Part shown: positions 12,754-14,405 of the stretch, piece after piece
How the letters are laid out: each line of letters begins with the position of its first letter
How positions within the stretch are numbered: position 1 is the stretch's first letter
Notes under the pieces: model-generated
What the model was told of the DNA's origin: nothing
What the model saw: the letters and a program-made list of their open reading frames with translations, nothing else
The model's database searches: none
DNA from: Pseudomonadota bacterium
GTDB lineage: Bacteria > Pseudomonadota > Alphaproteobacteria > Sphingomonadales > Sphingomonadaceae
NCBI GenBank assembly: GCA_029781465.1
Contig: JAKOWQ010000200.1
Span: forward strand, 1 to 14,405
DNA length: 14,405 nt
Direction: 5' to 3'
Made by a program: the position numbers and the translations under genes

Positions 12754-13936
12754 GGCGGTTCAGCGGCATGCGGATCACGCTGCGCCAGCCGCCATCTCCC
12801 GACGGACCCGAAACCAGCGAAGCATCCTCGCCATAGCTTGCGGCCAGCCGGTCGCGGACATTCGCAAGCCCGATCCCGAACCCGCCACCGCTCCCCGAGC
12901 CGCCGGGGCCGTCATCGCTCACTTCGATCACCAGGCGGCCGTATTCCTCGCGCGCGCTCAGGCTGACGGTGACCGCCCGGGTCACCGGCGTAACGGCATA
13001 GCGAACCGAATTTTCGACCAGCGGCTGCAGGATCATCCCCGGCACGCTCGCTTCAGCCAGCGCGCCCGGAAGATCGCATCTGACCTTGAGCCGCTCGGGG
13101 AAACGCACCGCCTCGATCTGGAGATAGAGCTGCTGGAGCGCGAATTCCTGCTCAAGCGCGACGTCGCCGGTGGGATCCCCCGCCAGGCTGCGTCGGTAGA
13201 AATTCGACAGCGTCTGGATCATCGTTTCCGCCGCCTCGGCCTTGCCGGTCATCACCAGCGCCGAAAGCGAATTGAGCGTGTTGAACAGGAAGTGCGGATT
13301 GACCTGGTAGCGCAGGCTGCGCAGTTCGGCCGCCTTGGCGGCGCGGCGGTATTCGCCTTCGCGCCGTTCTGCCGCGCGCGCCTGCTCGGCGCTCACCAGA
13401 GCATAGTAAAGCGCTGCCCAGGCAAGCAGGACGAAATAGCGGTTGAGCGCCAGATCGACGAGCTGGCGCCAGCGGTTGTCGTCATCGGTCGCCTTGTCGA
13501 TCGTGACTGCCGCCCCGGCCGATTCGGCCCGGTCGACCGGATCGACCAGCAGGTTGCCGCTCTCATCCCGCCGCACGCGCAGCCCTTCGCGCTCAGCGAT
13601 CTTGGCAACCACCTGGGCCTCGACCGGCGCAAAAACCCATTGGTTGATGGTTCCGAGCAGAAGCGATGCGGGAAGCGAGATCGCCAGGACCGCAAAGGCC
13701 TTTTGCCAGACCGGGCGCGGATCGAGCAGGCGCAGGATCGGCCAGAGCGCCACGGTGACCGCCATCGAGGCCAGGGTCACCACCGCGCGCCGCCAAAGCA
13801 GCGAATCGAGCAATTCCAGCCCGACCAGCCAGCCGCGCAGCGAGGCCAGGACGAAGAAAGCCAGCCACACCCCGATGATCGAGGCAAGCACAAGACGCGC
13901 GGGCACGCGCTGTAGCGAGGCCGAATCCTGGTTCAT
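12746..13936 (-). CDS. LytS/YehU-type sensor histidine kinase
   Basis: This is a 396-residue inner-membrane kinase. The N-terminal half has about four hydrophobic helices (12-32, 52-70, 78-98 and 164-182). A 60-residue polar segment between helices 3 and 4 (about 101-160) probably faces the periplasm and may sense the signal. The kinase part is the short His_kinase/HATPase pair of the LytS family: NPHFLFN with phosphoacceptor His215, LVENSVRYA (N box, Asn309), DDGPGG at 341-346 and GIGLANVRDRL (ATP lid). There is no HAMP or PAS domain. The ATG at 13936 has only a weak GGCGG ahead of it. The stop lies within the first codons of the response regulator gene. The signal sensed is unknown. Confidence 0.94.
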   Translation of the reverse strand: MNQDSASLQRVPARLVLASIIGVWLAFFVLASLRGWLVGLELLDSLLWRRAVVTLASMAVTVALWPILRLLDPRPVWQKAFAVLAISLPASLLLGTINQWVFAPVEAQVVAKIAEREGLRVRRDESGNLLVDPVDRAESAGAAVTIDKATDDDNRWRQLVDLALNRYFVLLAWAALYYALVSAEQARAAERREGEYRRAAKAAELRSLRYQVNPHFLFNTLNSLSALVMTGKAEAAETMIQTLSNFYRRSLAGDPTGDVALEQEFALQQLYLQIEAVRFPERLKVRCDLPGALAEASVPGMILQPLVENSVRYAVTPVTRAVTVSLSAREEYGRLVIEVSDDGPGGSGSGGGFGIGLANVRDRLAASYGEDASLVSGPSGDGGWRSVIRMPLNRHG

Positions 13937-13995
13937 CCGCCGCTTGCAATAGTCCTCGCCGCCATCACGAGGCCAGATGCTTCGTCGAGGCGGAA

Positions 13996-14016
13996 GGGGC
14001 GTTGGTCGAACGCCCC
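13996..14016 (-). terminator. Hairpin after the fumarase gene
   Basis: On the minus strand GGGGCGTT and AACGCCCC form a perfect eight-pair stem with loop CGACC, starting 8 bases after the fumarase stop. Only two T follow directly, so it is an intrinsic terminator of modest strength at best. It separates the fumarase gene from the histidine kinase gene, which starts 59 bases further on. Confidence 0.5.
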
Positions 14017-14024
14017 CGCCCCGA

Positions 14025-14405
14025 TCAGCCCAGCAGGTGCTCGCGCGCGATCTTTTCCCGCCATACCAGCGGCGCCAGCTGGTGGACGTTGTTGCCCTCG
14101 CTGTCGACCGCCACGGTTACCGGCATATCCTCGACGGTGAACTCGTAGATCGCCTCCATGCCCAGATCCTCGAAGGCCACGACCCTGGCCTCGCGGATCG
14201 CGCGGGCGACGAGATAGGCCGCTCCGCCCACCGCCATCAGATAGGCGGTCTTGCTCTGGGCGATGACCTCGGTCGCGCCCTGGCCGCGTTCGGCCTTGCC
14301 GATCATCGCCAGCAGGCCGAGCTCGCACATCCTCTGGGTTAACTTGTCCATCCGTGTCGCCGTGGTCGGTCCGGCCGGGCCGACCACTTCGCCGACGATC
14401 GGATC
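14025..14405 (-). CDS. Class I fumarate hydratase (iron-sulfur), C-terminal part
   Basis: This is the last 126 residues of a class I, oxygen-sensitive [4Fe-4S] fumarase, which interconverts fumarate and malate in the TCA cycle. The gene runs off the right edge of the window. The C-terminal domain is recognised by VGPAGPTTATRMDKL, IGKAERGQGATEVI, AYLMAVGGAAYL, the LGMEAIYEFTVEDMPVTVAVD stretch and the NNVHQL tail. The cluster-binding cysteines lie upstream and cannot be checked. The family also includes tartrate dehydratase. The single-chain fumarase assignment rests on overall resemblance to E. coli FumA/FumB ends and remains likely, not proven. Confidence 0.9.
   Translation of the reverse strand, partial: DPIVGEVVGPAGPTTATRMDKLTQRMCELGLLAMIGKAERGQGATEVIAQSKTAYLMAVGGAAYLVARAIREARVVAFEDLGMEAIYEFTVEDMPVTVAVDSEGNNVHQLAPLVWREKIAREHLLG

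Noticed and set aside
12470..13915. Plus-strand open frame of 481 codons opposite the two-component genes
   Set aside because: It is antisense to two genes with intact catalytic motifs; its translation is low-complexity and charged, with no recognisable domain.
1..14405. Search for mobile elements, CRISPR, tRNA, toxin-antitoxin or defence genes
   Set aside because: No transposase, integrase, repeat array, tRNA-like fold or defence domain was recognised; base composition looks even across the window.

Overview
The window is GC-rich, tightly packed bacterial chromosome. It looks like an alphaproteobacterium of the Sphingomonadales (Novosphingobium, Sphingomonas or Erythrobacter type). The evidence is a single-chain ThiS-ThiG protein, a COX15-type heme A synthase, rplM-rpsI with an Ala/Pro-rich S9 N-terminus, and CtrA-like TTAACCAT half-sites. 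That assignment is inference from gene character; no search was run. I see no insertion sequence, prophage, CRISPR array, tRNA or rRNA.

Left part, 1-5203. The 3' end of pyrD (class 2 dihydroorotate dehydrogenase) is followed 11 bases later by a gamma-glutamyltransferase with an export signal, then by an AMP-forming long-chain acyl-CoA synthetase with a GTG start. A 175-residue protein of unknown function lies convergent to the synthetase. It shares an upstream region, carrying an inverted pair of CtrA-like half-sites, with a divergent class I SAM-dependent methyltransferase.

Middle, 5200-9845. The methyltransferase and the thiS-thiG fusion meet tail to tail on one CTAG, so their stop codons overlap. 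thiS-thiG sits 16 bases behind a MerC-like membrane protein, and both are divergent from heme A synthase (ctaA). Next comes a probable two-gene unit: a 35-codon small ORF with a perfect AGGAGG and a GTG start, overlapping by ATGA an exported protein of unknown function. Then comes the ribosomal protein operon rplM-rpsI, with a structured leader and a textbook intrinsic terminator.

Right part, 9850-14405, all on the minus strand. A LytS-like sensor histidine kinase and a LytTR response regulator overlap by 8 bases. They are followed by a calcineurin-like phosphoesterase and, through an ATGA overlap, a ClC-type chloride/proton antiporter. The order and spacing suggest one four-gene transcription unit, in which the two-component system may relate to the transporter and phosphoesterase. 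Upstream, the 3' end of a class I (iron-sulfur) fumarate hydratase runs off the window.

Most of the window is core metabolism. I did not find a clear undescribed multi-gene system. The best leads are the LytTR/phosphoesterase/ClC cluster, the 35-residue coupled ORF, the non-terminal Gly-Gly of ThiS-ThiG, and the divergent promoter beside the unknown 175-residue protein.
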